From: Cytobacillus firmus
GTDB taxonomy: Bacteria; Bacillota; Bacilli; Bacillales; Cytobacillaceae
Direction of reading: 5' to 3'
DNA length: 64,000 nucleotides
Assembly: GCF_023612095.1 (NCBI RefSeq)
Contig: NZ_CP086235.1
Coordinates: forward strand, 3,297,501 to 3,361,500
Part shown: one piece after another, positions 31,833 to 40,615 of the stretch
Layout of the letters: each line of letters opens with the position of its first letter
Numbering within the stretch: position 1 is the stretch's first letter
Program-made: the position numbers and the translations under genes
The notes under the pieces: model-generated
Told to the model about the DNA's origin: nothing
Seen by the model: the letters and a program-made list of their open reading frames with translations, nothing else
The model's database searches: none

Positions 31833-33212
31833 TTAACCTGTTAAATAACTCATAAATAATGTCGCCATTCCAAAATAAATTAAAATACTGATCAGATCAT
31901 TGATGGTTGTAATAAATGGACCTGACGCTACAGCCGGATCAATTTTCATCCTGTGCATTAGTAAAGGGATCAGGGCTCCTGCAAGAGTGGCAACGATCAA
32001 TGTAAACAATATTGAAACGCCAACTAAAACACCCAGAAAAAAATTCCCTTTCCAGAAGTAAACAATGAAAGTAACAAGAATACCGCAAATGCTGCCATTA
32101 ATTAAGCCGGTCCCTGCTTCCCTTATCACCAGTTTCCATTTGTTTTCTTTCTCAAGGTCTCCTGTAGCAATTCCCCGGACAGCAACGGCCAATGCCTGTG
32201 TCCCGGTATTTCCAGCCATCCCTGCAATAAGAGGAATGAAAACAGCCAGTATGGCCACCTTATCCAATGTGTTCTCAAACCTTCCGATCAGGCTTGCAGT
32301 TAACATACCCAAAAACAGAAGGATGATAAGCCATGGAAGGCGTTTACGCGCAGCAGAAACCGGATTCCGGTCAATATGATCCATATCCGATACAGCAGCT
32401 AATTTGGAGTAATCATCAGATGCTTCTTCTTCCATGACATCCATGACATCATCAACGGTGATAATACCCAGCAAGTGATTTTGAAAATCGACAACCGGAA
32501 CAGCCAGGAAGTTATAGTCCTTAATTTTTCTTGCTACATCTTCCTGGTCTTCACCCACAGATACGGAAACTACTCTGTCATTGGTGATTTCTGAAATCAT
32601 CGTGTCATCATCACTTACTATCAAATCCCTTAATGAAATAACGCCTATAAGCTTTTTTTCGTCATTTACAACGTACACATAATAAATGGTTTCAGCCCTT
32701 GGCGCTTCATTCTTTAAAATATACATAGCAGAGCGAACCGTCTGATTGGCTGACAGTGAAACAAACTCGGTTGTCATAATACTTCCTGCTGTATATTCTT
32801 CGTAATGAAGCAAATCCTTAATTTCTTTTGCAGATTCATCATCCATAATGGTTAAATAGCTGACAACCTGGTCTTTATCAAGCTCATTTAAAACATCGAC
32901 CGCATCATCGGCATACATTTCTGAAAGCATATCTGCTGCATTATGGGGATTCATCTCAGCAAGAACGTCTTTATAATCTTCTTCTTCAATCTCCAGATTT
33001 TCAAAAAGAGCGGCCATTTCTTCAGGAGATAGATAAAGATAAATTTTTGCACGGATATCCTCATCCAGATCTTTAAAAAATGAAGCCTGATCATATGGGT
33101 GCATATCAAGAAATTCATTTCTGAAGATATCAATTTCTTCATTTTGTAAAGATTGGATTAAAAGACTGGCATTGATGTGGGAACCTGACTTTTCCTCTGT
33201 ATGACCTTCCAT
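31833..33212 (-). CDS. mgtE: Magnesium transporter MgtE
   Basis: A 459-residue protein with the full MgtE layout: an N-terminal superhelical domain (about residues 20-135, EMNPHNAADMLSEMYADD), two CBS domains (about 140-265), the plug helix, and five membrane helices (about 290-455). The selectivity region GNTGTQALAVAVRG is intact. It is a Mg2+-gated Mg2+ channel of the cytoplasmic membrane; the cytosolic part senses Mg2+. It is the first gene before yjbQ. I see no M-box riboswitch in the 243 bp upstream. Confidence 0.95.
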   Translation of the reverse strand: MEGHTEEKSGSHINASLLIQSLQNEEIDIFRNEFLDMHPYDQASFFKDLDEDIRAKIYLYLSPEEMAALFENLEIEEEDYKDVLAEMNPHNAADMLSEMYADDAVDVLNELDKDQVVSYLTIMDDESAKEIKDLLHYEEYTAGSIMTTEFVSLSANQTVRSAMYILKNEAPRAETIYYVYVVNDEKKLIGVISLRDLIVSDDDTMISEITNDRVVSVSVGEDQEDVARKIKDYNFLAVPVVDFQNHLLGIITVDDVMDVMEEEASDDYSKLAAVSDMDHIDRNPVSAARKRLPWLIILLFLGMLTASLIGRFENTLDKVAILAVFIPLIAGMAGNTGTQALAVAVRGIATGDLEKENKWKLVIREAGTGLINGSICGILVTFIVYFWKGNFFLGVLVGVSILFTLIVATLAGALIPLLMHRMKIDPAVASGPFITTINDLISILIYFGMATLFMSYLTG

Positions 33213-33455
33213 ATCAGTTAACCTCCTCTCATTCCATTAAGCCATCCATACTCTGTTGGATAACAGGAAAATGTACTTCCCTATACTAGCAAAACTTTGT
33301 TTTTTTGTCGTCTCTGAGCAATTTGTAAATTTAATTTCCCCATTTCCCGGACTTTACAATCGTCAAAGCTTTATATGCTGCTGAAAAACAATGAGATATG
33401 ATAAATATTATGAAAATTGATATGATAACAGTAGAACTTTTAAGGGAGCATTAAA

Positions 33456-34190
33456 ATGAAACTAGATATTATTGGTGATATCCACGGCTGCTTTGCTGAA
33501 TTTAAAGAACTGACTTTAAAACTGGACTATAGCTGGAAAAAAGGTTTTCCTGTTCATCCAAGCGGCAGAAAACTGGCCTTTGTGGGAGACCTTACTGACA
33601 GAGGCCCGGAGTCGCTTGCAGTCATTGATGCAGTGTATAGCCTTGCAGCAAACAACTTGGGATACTATGTCCCGGGCAACCATTGCAATAAACTCTACCG
33701 CTTCTTTTTAGGGAATAAAGTGCAAATTACACATGGACTTGAAACAACAGTCGCTGAATATGAGCAGCTGTCTCCCAAAGCACAGGATGAGGTCAGACAG
33801 AAATTTATGGAGTTATATGAAAACGCACCTCTATATCTTGTAATCGATAATAACAACCTGGTTATCGCCCATGCCGGAATTAAGGAAAGCTATATTGGGA
33901 AACATTCTTCAAAAGTAAAAACCTTTGTTCTGTATGGTGATATTACAGGAGAAAAAAATCCTGACGGCACACCTGTAAGACGTGATTGGGCAAGAGAGTA
34001 TCAGGGTGATGCTGTAATCGTCTATGGCCATACTCCCTTAAAGGAAGTGATGAGTATTAATAATACCTATAATATTGATACAGGCGCTGTTTTTGGCAAT
34101 AAACTAACCGCGCTTAGATATCCTGAGATGCAATTGCTATCTGTCCAATCCCGTATGCCTTTTGTTGAAGAAAAATTCAGGAAGATGTAA
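33456..34190 (+). CDS. prpE: Bis(5'-nucleosyl)-tetraphosphatase PrpE
   Basis: A 244-residue metallophosphoesterase of the PPP family. GDIHGCF (about residues 7-13), [10 protein letters not shown] and GNHCNK are the metal-binding motifs, and YGHTPL near the C-terminus supplies the last histidine. B. subtilis PrpE hydrolyses Ap4A asymmetrically and has protein phosphatase activity linked to germination. The gene is alone on the plus strand and ends in a bidirectional hairpin shared with rluA. Confidence 0.93.
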   Translation: MKLDIIGDIHGCFAEFKELTLKLDYSWKKGFPVHPSGRKLAFVGDLTDRGPESLAVIDAVYSLAANNLGYYVPGNHCNKLYRFFLGNKVQITHGLETTVAEYEQLSPKAQDEVRQKFMELYENAPLYLVIDNNNLVIAHAGIKESYIGKHSSKVKTFVLYGDITGEKNPDGTPVRRDWAREYQGDAVIVYGHTPLKEVMSINNTYNIDTGAVFGNKLTALRYPEMQLLSVQSRMPFVEEKFRKM

Positions 34191-34195
34191 CCAAA

Positions 34196-34218
34196 AAAGC
34201 CGGCAAATGCCGGCTTTA
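34196..34218. terminator. Bidirectional terminator prpE / rluA
   Basis: AAGCCGGC and GCCGGCTT pair around AAAT between two convergent genes, flanked by A and T runs. Confidence 0.8.
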
Positions 34219-35099
34219 CAGAAGACAATTCATGTCTTCCGGAAGCTGTTGTTCAAATATAAGGGTTTTGTGCAGGATTGGATGTTCGAAGGAAAGGCTG
34301 AAGCAGTGCAGCGCCTGCCGCCTGATGAACAGCCTTGTGCCCCCGTATAATTCGTCACCTGCAAGAGGAAAACCAAGCCAAGCCAAATGAACTCTGATCT
34401 GATGAGTTCTGCCAGTTTCAAGCTTCAGTTTTATGTGTGTAAATTCTTTATGCCGGCCGATGACCTGATAATGAGTACATGCATATTGTCCTTCCTCACT
34501 GACTTCCCGCTCAATGATACTGTCTTTCTTTCGCGCAATCGGCTGTTCTATTGTTCCTGCATCCGGGCAGATTGAGCCTTCAGCAAAGGCTTCATACATG
34601 CGATGGATTTTTCGTGAGCGCTGCTGTTCACTGAACAAATGATGTACATGCCTGTGTTTAGCAATCAGAACCAGGCCTGATGTATCTCTGTCCAGACGTG
34701 TCACAATATGGGCTGCAGACTTTAAACCGATCCGCTGATAATATCCAATCAGCCGATTAGCCAGGCTTCCGGAAGGATGTTCTCTGGACGGAATGGAATT
34801 CATACCTGCCGGTTTGTTTACTACAAGAAGATAATCATCTTCATAAAGAATATCCAGGGGCAAGTCTTCCCCTTCATGCCTTCACTTGGAACTTCTTCAG
34901 GGAAACCAACCTGAAGAACATCACCTTCTCTTAACACATAGCGGACATTGACTTCCTGATTATTCACCTGAATAAAGCCGCCGGCAAATTTTATATCTGT
35001 CAGGGCAGTTTTGGAAATATGATTGCCTTTTAAAAATTCTCTGATTAACTTGTCCGCATCCCGGGCTGTAATTTTCCATTGTAATTCAAAACGCGCCAT
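34216..35099 (-). pseudogene. RluA-family 23S rRNA pseudouridine synthase, frameshifted (yjbO homologue)
   Basis: Two overlapping frames together make one RluA-type enzyme of about 295 residues. The first (from 35099) has the S4-like RNA-binding domain and reads to VPSEGMKG; the second resumes at LPLDILYEDDYLLVVNKPAGM and holds the catalytic HIVTRLDRDTSGLVL and GRTHQIRVHLAWLGFPLAGD. The break is at the run of four G (minus strand; CCCC at 34869-34872): one more G gives a continuous GEDLPLDIL. It is either a true lesion, a phase-variable tract or a sequencing error. The gene is placed as in B. subtilis, between nadF and prpE. Confidence 0.85.
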
Positions 35100-35138
35100 G
35101 AGCTGTAGGCTCCTGTTCTGTCAGATGATGACCTTTCT

Positions 35139-35933
35139 TCAATCAGCAACAAAAGAATCGTGGACCCTTTTCCAGAATGGAAATGGCCTGAACCTCGCAA
35201 AGCGGATCTTTTCATCTGCCACTCTGAATTGAATTGACTTTACATCTTTATGAAGAAGTGTCAAATGATCAATAGTAATTTGAAAATCCGGTTCATTCAC
35301 CGGCTTCAGCATACATGTATGGTGGGCCGGCAATACGAGAGGCGAGCCCACAGTACGGAATACCTTATTATTAATGGAAGCCATTTCAGCAAGCTGGATG
35401 GCAGGCAAAGAAGGGTGCAGAATTGCCCCTCCAAGCGCTTTATTATATGCTGTGCTTCCTGATGGTGTAGAAACACACAGGCCATCTCCGCGGAACCGTT
35501 CAAAATGCTGGCCTCGAATTTCCACATCCATAACTAAGGTACCTTCTACAGCCTTGACCGTAGATTCATTTAATGCAAGATAACGGGTTTCCTTCCCGCC
35601 ATGCTGGTAGCGGATAATCACTTCAAGGAGCGGATATTCAATTACCTGATACGGGGTTTTGGCAATTGCAATGACAAGCTTTTCGATTTCCTCCGGAACC
35701 CAGTCTGCATAAAAGCCAAGATGGCCTGTGTGTATACCTACAAAGGCTGTCTTGTCCAGGCGGCTGCTGTATCGGTGAAAGGCATAGAGTAAAGTACCAT
35801 CCCCGCCTACCGATATGACTATATCAGGCTCTTCTTCATCATATGTAAGCTCGAAATCCAATAAATAGGTTCTCATTTTGTGCATGAGTGTATTCGATTT
35901 TGAATCTCCTTTTGAGGTAATGGCAAATTTCAT
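35139..35933 (-). CDS. nadF: NAD kinase
   Basis: A 264-residue NAD kinase. It phosphorylates NAD to NADP with [18 protein letters not shown] (about residues 41-55) is the GGDG motif, and NESTVKA and [20 protein letters not shown] form the NAD site. The ATG at 35933 lies 1 nt after the (p)ppGpp synthase stop; GAGGAG 10 nt upstream serves it, while a TTG 9 nt earlier is too close. Co-transcription with the alarmone synthase and rluA is conserved in Bacillus. Confidence 0.95.
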   Translation of the reverse strand: MKFAITSKGDSKSNTLMHKMRTYLLDFELTYDEEEPDIVISVGGDGTLLYAFHRYSSRLDKTAFVGIHTGHLGFYADWVPEEIEKLVIAIAKTPYQVIEYPLLEVIIRYQHGGKETRYLALNESTVKAVEGTLVMDVEIRGQHFERFRGDGLCVSTPSGSTAYNKALGGAILHPSLPAIQLAEMASINNKVFRTVGSPLVLPAHHTCMLKPVNEPDFQITIDHLTLLHKDVKSIQFRVADEKIRFARFRPFPFWKRVHDSFVAD

Positions 35934-35934
35934 C

Positions 35935-36597
35935 TTATCCAAGCTCCTCTTTTATACTGTTAGTTTTCTCCCTTTTGCTGTTTTTCTTTTTTCTTGTAAA
36001 GAATGCCTGGGCATCCTGGATTTCACCGCGAATGAGTGACATTTCTTCATCCAGCCTGAAAGCAGCCTCTGCCGCCCTCTGGAGCCGCATCCGAATATCC
36101 TCAGGGAATTGGCCCTTATATTTATAATTCAGAGAGTGTTCCACCGTGGCCCAGAAATTCATAGCAAGAGTTCTGATCTGAATCTCTGCGAGGATTTTTT
36201 TTTCTCCCTTGATCGTCTGTACAGGATAGCGGATCACGACATGGTATGAGCGGTAACCGCTTGCTTTTTTATGAGATATATAATCTCTTTCTTCTACAAT
36301 TTCAAAGTCATTTCTTTGTCTTAATAGTTCAACCACTCTCTTAATATCATCAACAAATTGGCACATCATTCTTACACCGGCAATATCCTGCATTTCTGAC
36401 TCCAATCTGTCGAGTGGAATGCCTTTTTGGTTTGCTTTATCCAGAATGCTGGCAATTGGCTTTACCCTTCCGGTAACAAATTCAATCGGAGAATGGGAAG
36501 AATCCATTTCAAATTGGCTTCTCATGCCTTTTAGCTTAATTTTCAACTCTTCAACCGCCTGCTTATATGGCGCCAAAAATAAGTCCCAATGCTTCAC
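35935..36597 (-). CDS. yjbM: Small alarmone synthase, RelQ/SasB (YjbM) type
   Basis: A 220-residue single-domain (p)ppGpp synthetase. [15 protein letters not shown] (G-loop region), [28 protein letters not shown] and [23 protein letters not shown] are the RelA/SpoT synthase motifs, and no hydrolase domain is present. B. subtilis YjbM is the tetrameric enzyme activated by pppGpp. The frame is open to 36681, but the GTG at 36597 is preferred: it gives the family N-terminus ([17 protein letters not shown]) and has GGTGG 8 nt upstream. Confidence 0.93.
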   Translation of the reverse strand: MKHWDLFLAPYKQAVEELKIKLKGMRSQFEMDSSHSPIEFVTGRVKPIASILDKANQKGIPLDRLESEMQDIAGVRMMCQFVDDIKRVVELLRQRNDFEIVEERDYISHKKASGYRSYHVVIRYPVQTIKGEKKILAEIQIRTLAMNFWATVEHSLNYKYKGQFPEDIRMRLQRAAEAAFRLDEEMSLIRGEIQDAQAFFTRKKKNSKREKTNSIKEELG

Positions 36598-36734
36598 CTG
36601 CAACACCACCAAATATCCGAAATAAAAAAGACGGCAACTGCACCTGCTGGCAGGTGCTTTCATGCTCCTGTAAATCAGCAAATAAATCTCTGTTCAAATA
36701 CATAGCCTATCTCTATATCCAAGTATTAAGCCGC

Positions 36735-37112
36735 TTAAACATTTAATTGGAATACATTCTCTACTTTTTCTACCATTTCATTTCCATAATTGCTGTTCCC
36801 GCGGATATTTTCTATTAAGTCTCCTAATTCCTCATGAAATCCTGCAAGCTCAAGGCGAGCTTGATTAATGTCAGAAGCATAAACCCGCAGACGGCCATCA
36901 AGTGCCTTTTTTAATTCCGGCCAGACTGTTTCCGGAAGGGAAATATATGTATAGTCATCGTTTTTCTCTGCTATATAAATAAATGAAAGATTATCGGAAT
37001 CAGCTAATATTTGCTGCATAGCGGTTAAGCCTGAAACGGTACCAGACTCTATTCCCAAGATTAATTCATTTTCTGCCCATTCTGCATTTATAATTGTAAG
37101 TTTCTGTTTCAT
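36735..37112 (-). CDS. yjbL: UPF0738 family protein YjbL
   Basis: A 125-residue soluble acidic protein that fits the YjbL/UPF0738 family in length and position next to the alarmone synthase. Visible stretches are GIESGTVSGLTAMQQILADS and YISLPETVWPELKKALD. No catalytic motif is known. It ends 138 nt before the alarmone synthase start on the same strand, with a GC-rich hairpin (GCACCTG/CAGGTGC, 36640-36657) between them. Confidence 0.82.
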   Translation of the reverse strand: MKQKLTIINAEWAENELILGIESGTVSGLTAMQQILADSDNLSFIYIAEKNDDYTYISLPETVWPELKKALDGRLRVYASDINQARLELAGFHEELGDLIENIRGNSNYGNEMVEKVENVFQLNV

Positions 37113-37310
37113 TTTTCTACCTCCATTGTCATTACCTATTCTATCGCAGATTTTATGGACAGTAAAACCCCTGCTGCAATTTTTACAGCCGCAGGAAGCA
37201 AACTCCCCTGAATGAATTTATCACAAACTTAAAAAACTCTTCAAAGGATTGAAGTCCATGCTTAATAAGGAGATAATACAGATAATTACTTATAGCTGAG
37301 GTGTACAGGC

Positions 37311-37910
37311 TTGTCTAATAAAAATATTGAAATCGAATTTAAAAACATGATCACCAGAGATGAATTTACCGCTTTAATGAATTTTTTCAATATAAGAAGT
37401 GAAGATTTTTCCGAACAGGAGAATCATTATTTTGATACACCTGATTTTTTATTGAAGGAAAAAGGAAGTGCCTTAAGGATCAGGCAAAAAAACGGCTCGT
37501 TTGAATTGACTCTAAAACAGCCCCACCCTGAAGGGCTGCTGGAGACTAATGAAGATCTTTCTGAATCTGAAGCAGCAGAGATGATTCAGACAGGGAAAAT
37601 CCCTAGGGAACAGATTAAAGAATCCTTAGAAGAGCTTGGCATAAAGACAGATAACCTTCAATACTTTGGCACTCTCACAACAAAACGTGCAGAAAAGGAA
37701 TACAATAAAGGGTTGGCTGTTCTTGATCACAGCCGATATTTAAATAAGGAAGATTTCGAATTAGAATTTGAAGTAGATAATTGGAAGGAAGGACAAATGG
37801 TTTTTCTTAATTTACTTCAGCAGCTTAACATTCCTGTCAGGAAGACCGAAAATAAAATTAAGAGGTTTTATAACGAAAAATACAGACAGCAAAAGGCTAA
37901 TAGAAACTGA
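37311..37910 (+). CDS. yjbK: CYTH-domain protein (YjbK), triphosphate tunnel metalloenzyme
   Basis: A 199-residue CYTH protein. The signature EIEFKNMI (about residues 6-13; canonical ExExK) opens the beta-tunnel, and NHYFDTP, LRIRQKNGSFELTLKQP and ELEFEV follow. The family hydrolyses or uses triphosphates; TTMs often act on inorganic triphosphate. Start is TTG at 37311, supported by GAGGTG 7 nt upstream and no better codon. It is followed by cwlQ 22 nt later. Confidence 0.9.
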   Translation: MSNKNIEIEFKNMITRDEFTALMNFFNIRSEDFSEQENHYFDTPDFLLKEKGSALRIRQKNGSFELTLKQPHPEGLLETNEDLSESEAAEMIQTGKIPREQIKESLEELGIKTDNLQYFGTLTTKRAEKEYNKGLAVLDHSRYLNKEDFELEFEVDNWKEGQMVFLNLLQQLNIPVRKTENKIKRFYNEKYRQQKANRN

Positions 37911-37932
37911 CCTTTTGCCAAGGAGCAATACA

Positions 37933-38574
37933 ATGAACATAGACCAGCTAAAACTATTGATGGATCTGCAGGCACTGCAAGGCTTCAATAACTCTAAACA
38001 AACAAATACTTCTAACCCTCTGTTTCAAGAGCTGCTGGCAGGGCTGGTTTCGGAAAACAATGGTTCATCACCTCAAACCACCGGCGGACTAGGATCAATT
38101 GCGTCTTTAAAGCCTTATATTAGTGCTTTACATACTGCTTCTCCTGCAGCTGCTGCTCTACCGCCAGTTAAGCTAACCAAGTTAGCCGAATCCACTAAAA
38201 GTGATTTTGATGATCTGATTCAAAAAGCATCAGATAAGTTTAATGTGCCTGTTGATCTGATTAAGTCAGTCATTAAGCAGGAATCAAACTTTAATCCGAA
38301 CGCCGTCAGTCATGCAGGTGCTTCCGGCTTGATGCAGTTAATGCCGGAAACAGCCAGGGGGCTTGGTGTTAATAATATCTTCGACCCTGCAGAAAACATT
38401 TTTGCAGGAGTCAAATATTTACGGCAAATGATGGACAGATATGGGGAGAATGTAGAACTTGCACTGGCAGCCTATAATGCCGGACCTGGAAATGTAGATA
38501 AATACGAGGGGATACCGCCTTTTAGAGAAACCCTAAATTACATAAAAAAAGTTACCACTTCATTTATGGCTTAA
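37933..38574 (+). CDS. cwlQ: Lytic transglycosylase CwlQ (YjbJ)
   Basis: A 213-residue protein with a C-terminal Slt-type lysozyme-like domain (about residues 95-210): IKSVIKQESNFNPNAVS holds the catalytic Glu, with GASGLMQLMPETARGLG, ILRQMM-like (YLRQMMDRYG) and ALAAYNAGPGNV downstream. The first 90 residues are Gln/Asn/Ser-rich, with no clear signal peptide, as in the B. subtilis protein, which has both muramidase and transglycosylase activity. The ATG at 37933 has AAGGAG 7 nt upstream. It is the second gene of the yjbK unit. Confidence 0.92.
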   Translation: MNIDQLKLLMDLQALQGFNNSKQTNTSNPLFQELLAGLVSENNGSSPQTTGGLGSIASLKPYISALHTASPAAAALPPVKLTKLAESTKSDFDDLIQKASDKFNVPVDLIKSVIKQESNFNPNAVSHAGASGLMQLMPETARGLGVNNIFDPAENIFAGVKYLRQMMDRYGENVELALAAYNAGPGNVDKYEGIPPFRETLNYIKKVTTSFMA

Positions 38575-38584
38575 GCTTCAGAAC

Positions 38585-38613
38585 GGCCGCCCGATATACC
38601 GGGCGGCTTTTTT
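38585..38613 (+). terminator. Terminator of yjbK-cwlQ
   Basis: GCCGCCCG and CGGGCGGC pair around ATATAC and are followed by a T run. Confidence 0.88.
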
Positions 38614-38822
38614 ATGTTTTTTTCAGCAAATGTTCCGGATTGACAGCATGGGCTTAATCCATACTAAAAAAATAAGCTTGCCAAGGAGACGTTAAAGAGT
38701 ACAGTAAGCTATTTGTTTGAGATATAAACCCCTCATTGATAAAATATAAAGAGATTACAGCAATTGATATCAAATAGGAAGTTTTTTTTAAAATGATTAA
38801 CTCATAAAAAGGAGTTTTAAAT

Positions 38823-39227
38823 ATGGCCGAGAAAATGCACACTCCCTTCGACGCTATTGGTGAGGAAAAGCTTCACCAGCTAATTGACGCTTTTTACCTG
38901 CGCGTAGGACAACATCCTGATCTCGTTCCTATTTTTCCAGATGACCTGACAGAGACAGCCAGAAAACAAAAACAATTTATGACTCAGTATTTAGGAGGAC
39001 CTCCTTTATATACTTCAGAACATGGCCATCCTATGCTTCGTGCGCGGCACATGCCTTTTCCTATAACAGAATCCCGGGCAAGGGCCTGGCTTTCATGCAT
39101 GAATGAAGCGATGGACCATATCGGGCTGGATGGACAATTGAGGGAAGACTTTTTCTCCAGACTTGTGCTCACTGCTCAGCATATGATCAATACACCTGAG
39201 ACCGGAGTGAAAGGTGATAGCCCGTGA
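38823..39227 (+). CDS. yjbI: Truncated hemoglobin, group II (YjbI)
   Basis: A 134-residue single-domain globin of the 2-on-2 type. [22 protein letters not shown] (seen as [18 protein letters not shown] and RARH) contains the proximal-side region, and [15 protein letters not shown] the distal G-helix Trp typical of group II. It binds heme and O2 or NO in the cytoplasm. Its last bases overlap the start of spxH (GTGA), so the two are translationally coupled, as in B. subtilis. Confidence 0.94.
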   Translation: MAEKMHTPFDAIGEEKLHQLIDAFYLRVGQHPDLVPIFPDDLTETARKQKQFMTQYLGGPPLYTSEHGHPMLRARHMPFPITESRARAWLSCMNEAMDHIGLDGQLREDFFSRLVLTAQHMINTPETGVKGDSP

Positions 39228-40099
39228 ATATGCCAGAATCCAATGAAATCAAGTTCACGTCACCACATTGCTATGGCAGTGAAAAAAAGCCCATAGAAGT
39301 CTATATGTTTGTTGACCCACTTTGCCCTGAATGCTGGGCACTGGAGCCTACCTTAAAAAAGCTTCTGATTGAATATGGCCGCTATTTCTCCATAAAGCAT
39401 GTATTAAGCGGCAGGCTGGCAACTTTAAATATGGGGAAAAGACAAAACTACGAAAACATTGCGGATTTGTGGGAAAAGACAGCAAGCCGTTCTGGAATGT
39501 CATGTGATGGAAACCTCTGGTTCGAGAATCCAATTTCTTCCCCGCATCTGGCTTCAGTTGCAATTAAAGCGGCTGAATTACAGGGGAGAAAAGCTGGCAT
39601 CAAATTTTTACGCAAGCTCCAGGAAGTTTTATTTCTTGAAAAGCAGAATGTGTCAAATTTTGAGGTTCTAAAGGATTGTGCTAAGGAAGTCGGTCTTGAT
39701 GTAGTAGAATTTGTTTCTGATATTCACTCAGATAGTGCAGCCAAAGCTTTTCAATGCGATTTAAAAATAACTTCTGAAATGGATGTTCAAGAAATACCAA
39801 CTCTTGTCTTTTTCAATGAAAACATAGAAGATGAAGGCATCAAAGTAACCGGGTATTATCCTTATGAAATTTATGAACAGATTTTGGAAGAAATGCTGCC
39901 TGCTAAACCTGAGCGTGCTCCTCTTCCACCCCTGGAATATTTCTTGAAATATTTTAAGCTGGTGGCAAGTAAGGAGATCTCCGTAGTATACGATATGACA
40001 GACAGCGAAGTGAACAAGGAAATGAAAAAGCTTCAGCTAAAGCAAATCGCTGAATATGTACCTGCTAAATACGGTAATTTCTGGAGATATTCCGGGTAA
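39224..40099 (+). CDS. spxH: SpxH (YjbH), adaptor for ClpXP degradation of Spx
   Basis: A 291-residue DsbA-like thioredoxin-fold protein. The CxxC-type site [12 protein letters not shown] lies near residue 30-40, and the helical insertion and C-terminal extension match YjbH. It binds Spx and delivers it to ClpXP; disulfide stress makes it aggregate so that Spx accumulates. Spx is encoded about 5 kb downstream in this window. The GTG at 39224 is preferred over the ATG at 39230 because AAGGTG lies 7 nt before it. Confidence 0.93.
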   Translation: MNMPESNEIKFTSPHCYGSEKKPIEVYMFVDPLCPECWALEPTLKKLLIEYGRYFSIKHVLSGRLATLNMGKRQNYENIADLWEKTASRSGMSCDGNLWFENPISSPHLASVAIKAAELQGRKAGIKFLRKLQEVLFLEKQNVSNFEVLKDCAKEVGLDVVEFVSDIHSDSAAKAFQCDLKITSEMDVQEIPTLVFFNENIEDEGIKVTGYYPYEIYEQILEEMLPAKPERAPLPPLEYFLKYFKLVASKEISVVYDMTDSEVNKEMKKLQLKQIAEYVPAKYGNFWRYSG

Positions 40100-40101
40100 T
40101 C

Positions 40102-40135
40102 TCAAAGCTGTGCAAACTGCACAGCTTTATTTTTC
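40102..40135 (+). terminator. Terminator of yjbI-spxH
   Basis: AAAGCTGTGC and GCACAGCTTT form a perfect 10-bp stem around AAACT, followed by ATTTTT. Confidence 0.88.
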
Positions 40136-40396
40136 ATGAAAAAACCATGCAGTCTTATGCACGGCTCTTTCACAGTTTATTTTTTACGAACAAAGGGGAT
40201 GGGAGAAATTTTTCACGTCCAAACAAAAGGGGTAAATGCTTGCATGTGATCAACTTCACAACTGTACTATATCATGACGAAAATGAACAAGGCAATAAGT
40301 TTGTGCCCTTTTTCACAATATTGTCAAAATCATGTCATGACACTCTGGACAACCGCATAAAATAGTTGTAACAATGCCCCAGGAGGAGACTGCAAT

Positions 40397-40570
40397 ATGA
40401 AAAAGCTGCCTGTATTTCTGATGCTGATGCTCATTTTAGTCTCCTTTATTTTGAATATTTTTGGCCTTATGAAACTTATTCCCCTTTTCATTACGTCACC
40501 TATTCTATTTATTTCACTTCTGATCTTATGTTTATATTTGAATGACCGAAGGAGATTTAAGGGGTTTTGA
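40397..40570 (+). CDS. 57-residue two-helix membrane mini-protein
   Basis: A short ORF (MKKLPVFLMLMLILVSFILN at the start) with two predicted membrane helices (about residues 4-22 and 29-47) and a basic tail NDRRRFKGF. AGGAGG lies 10 nt before the ATG and a strong bidirectional terminator follows, so it looks genuine. No family is recognised. It lies between spxH and pepF. Confidence 0.62.
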   Translation: MKKLPVFLMLMLILVSFILNIFGLMKLIPLFITSPILFISLLILCLYLNDRRRFKGF

Positions 40571-40580
40571 ACACCAAAAA

Positions 40581-40613
40581 AAGGTGCCGGGCAATTTAGC
40601 CTGGCACCTTTCC
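40581..40613. terminator. Bidirectional terminator (mini-protein / pepF)
   Basis: AAGGTGCCGGGC and GCCTGGCACCTT form a 12-bp stem with one G-T pair, with A runs and T on the two sides. Confidence 0.85.
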
Positions 40614-40615
40614 TG

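Noticed and set aside
33213..33455. M-box magnesium riboswitch before mgtE
   Set aside because: The upstream region is short and shows no M-box conserved segments.
34216..35099. Two separate genes in place of one rluA
   Set aside because: The first frame ends in nonsense after the G run, and the second begins in the middle of the conserved domain; together they give one intact family member.
38654..38842. A 62-codon minus-strand frame upstream of yjbI
   Set aside because: It covers the yjbI promoter and start, has no ribosome site, and looks like AT-rich noise.
40147..40365. A 72-codon plus-strand frame after spxH
   Set aside because: No ribosome site and no protein-like composition; the better-supported ORF starts at 40397.
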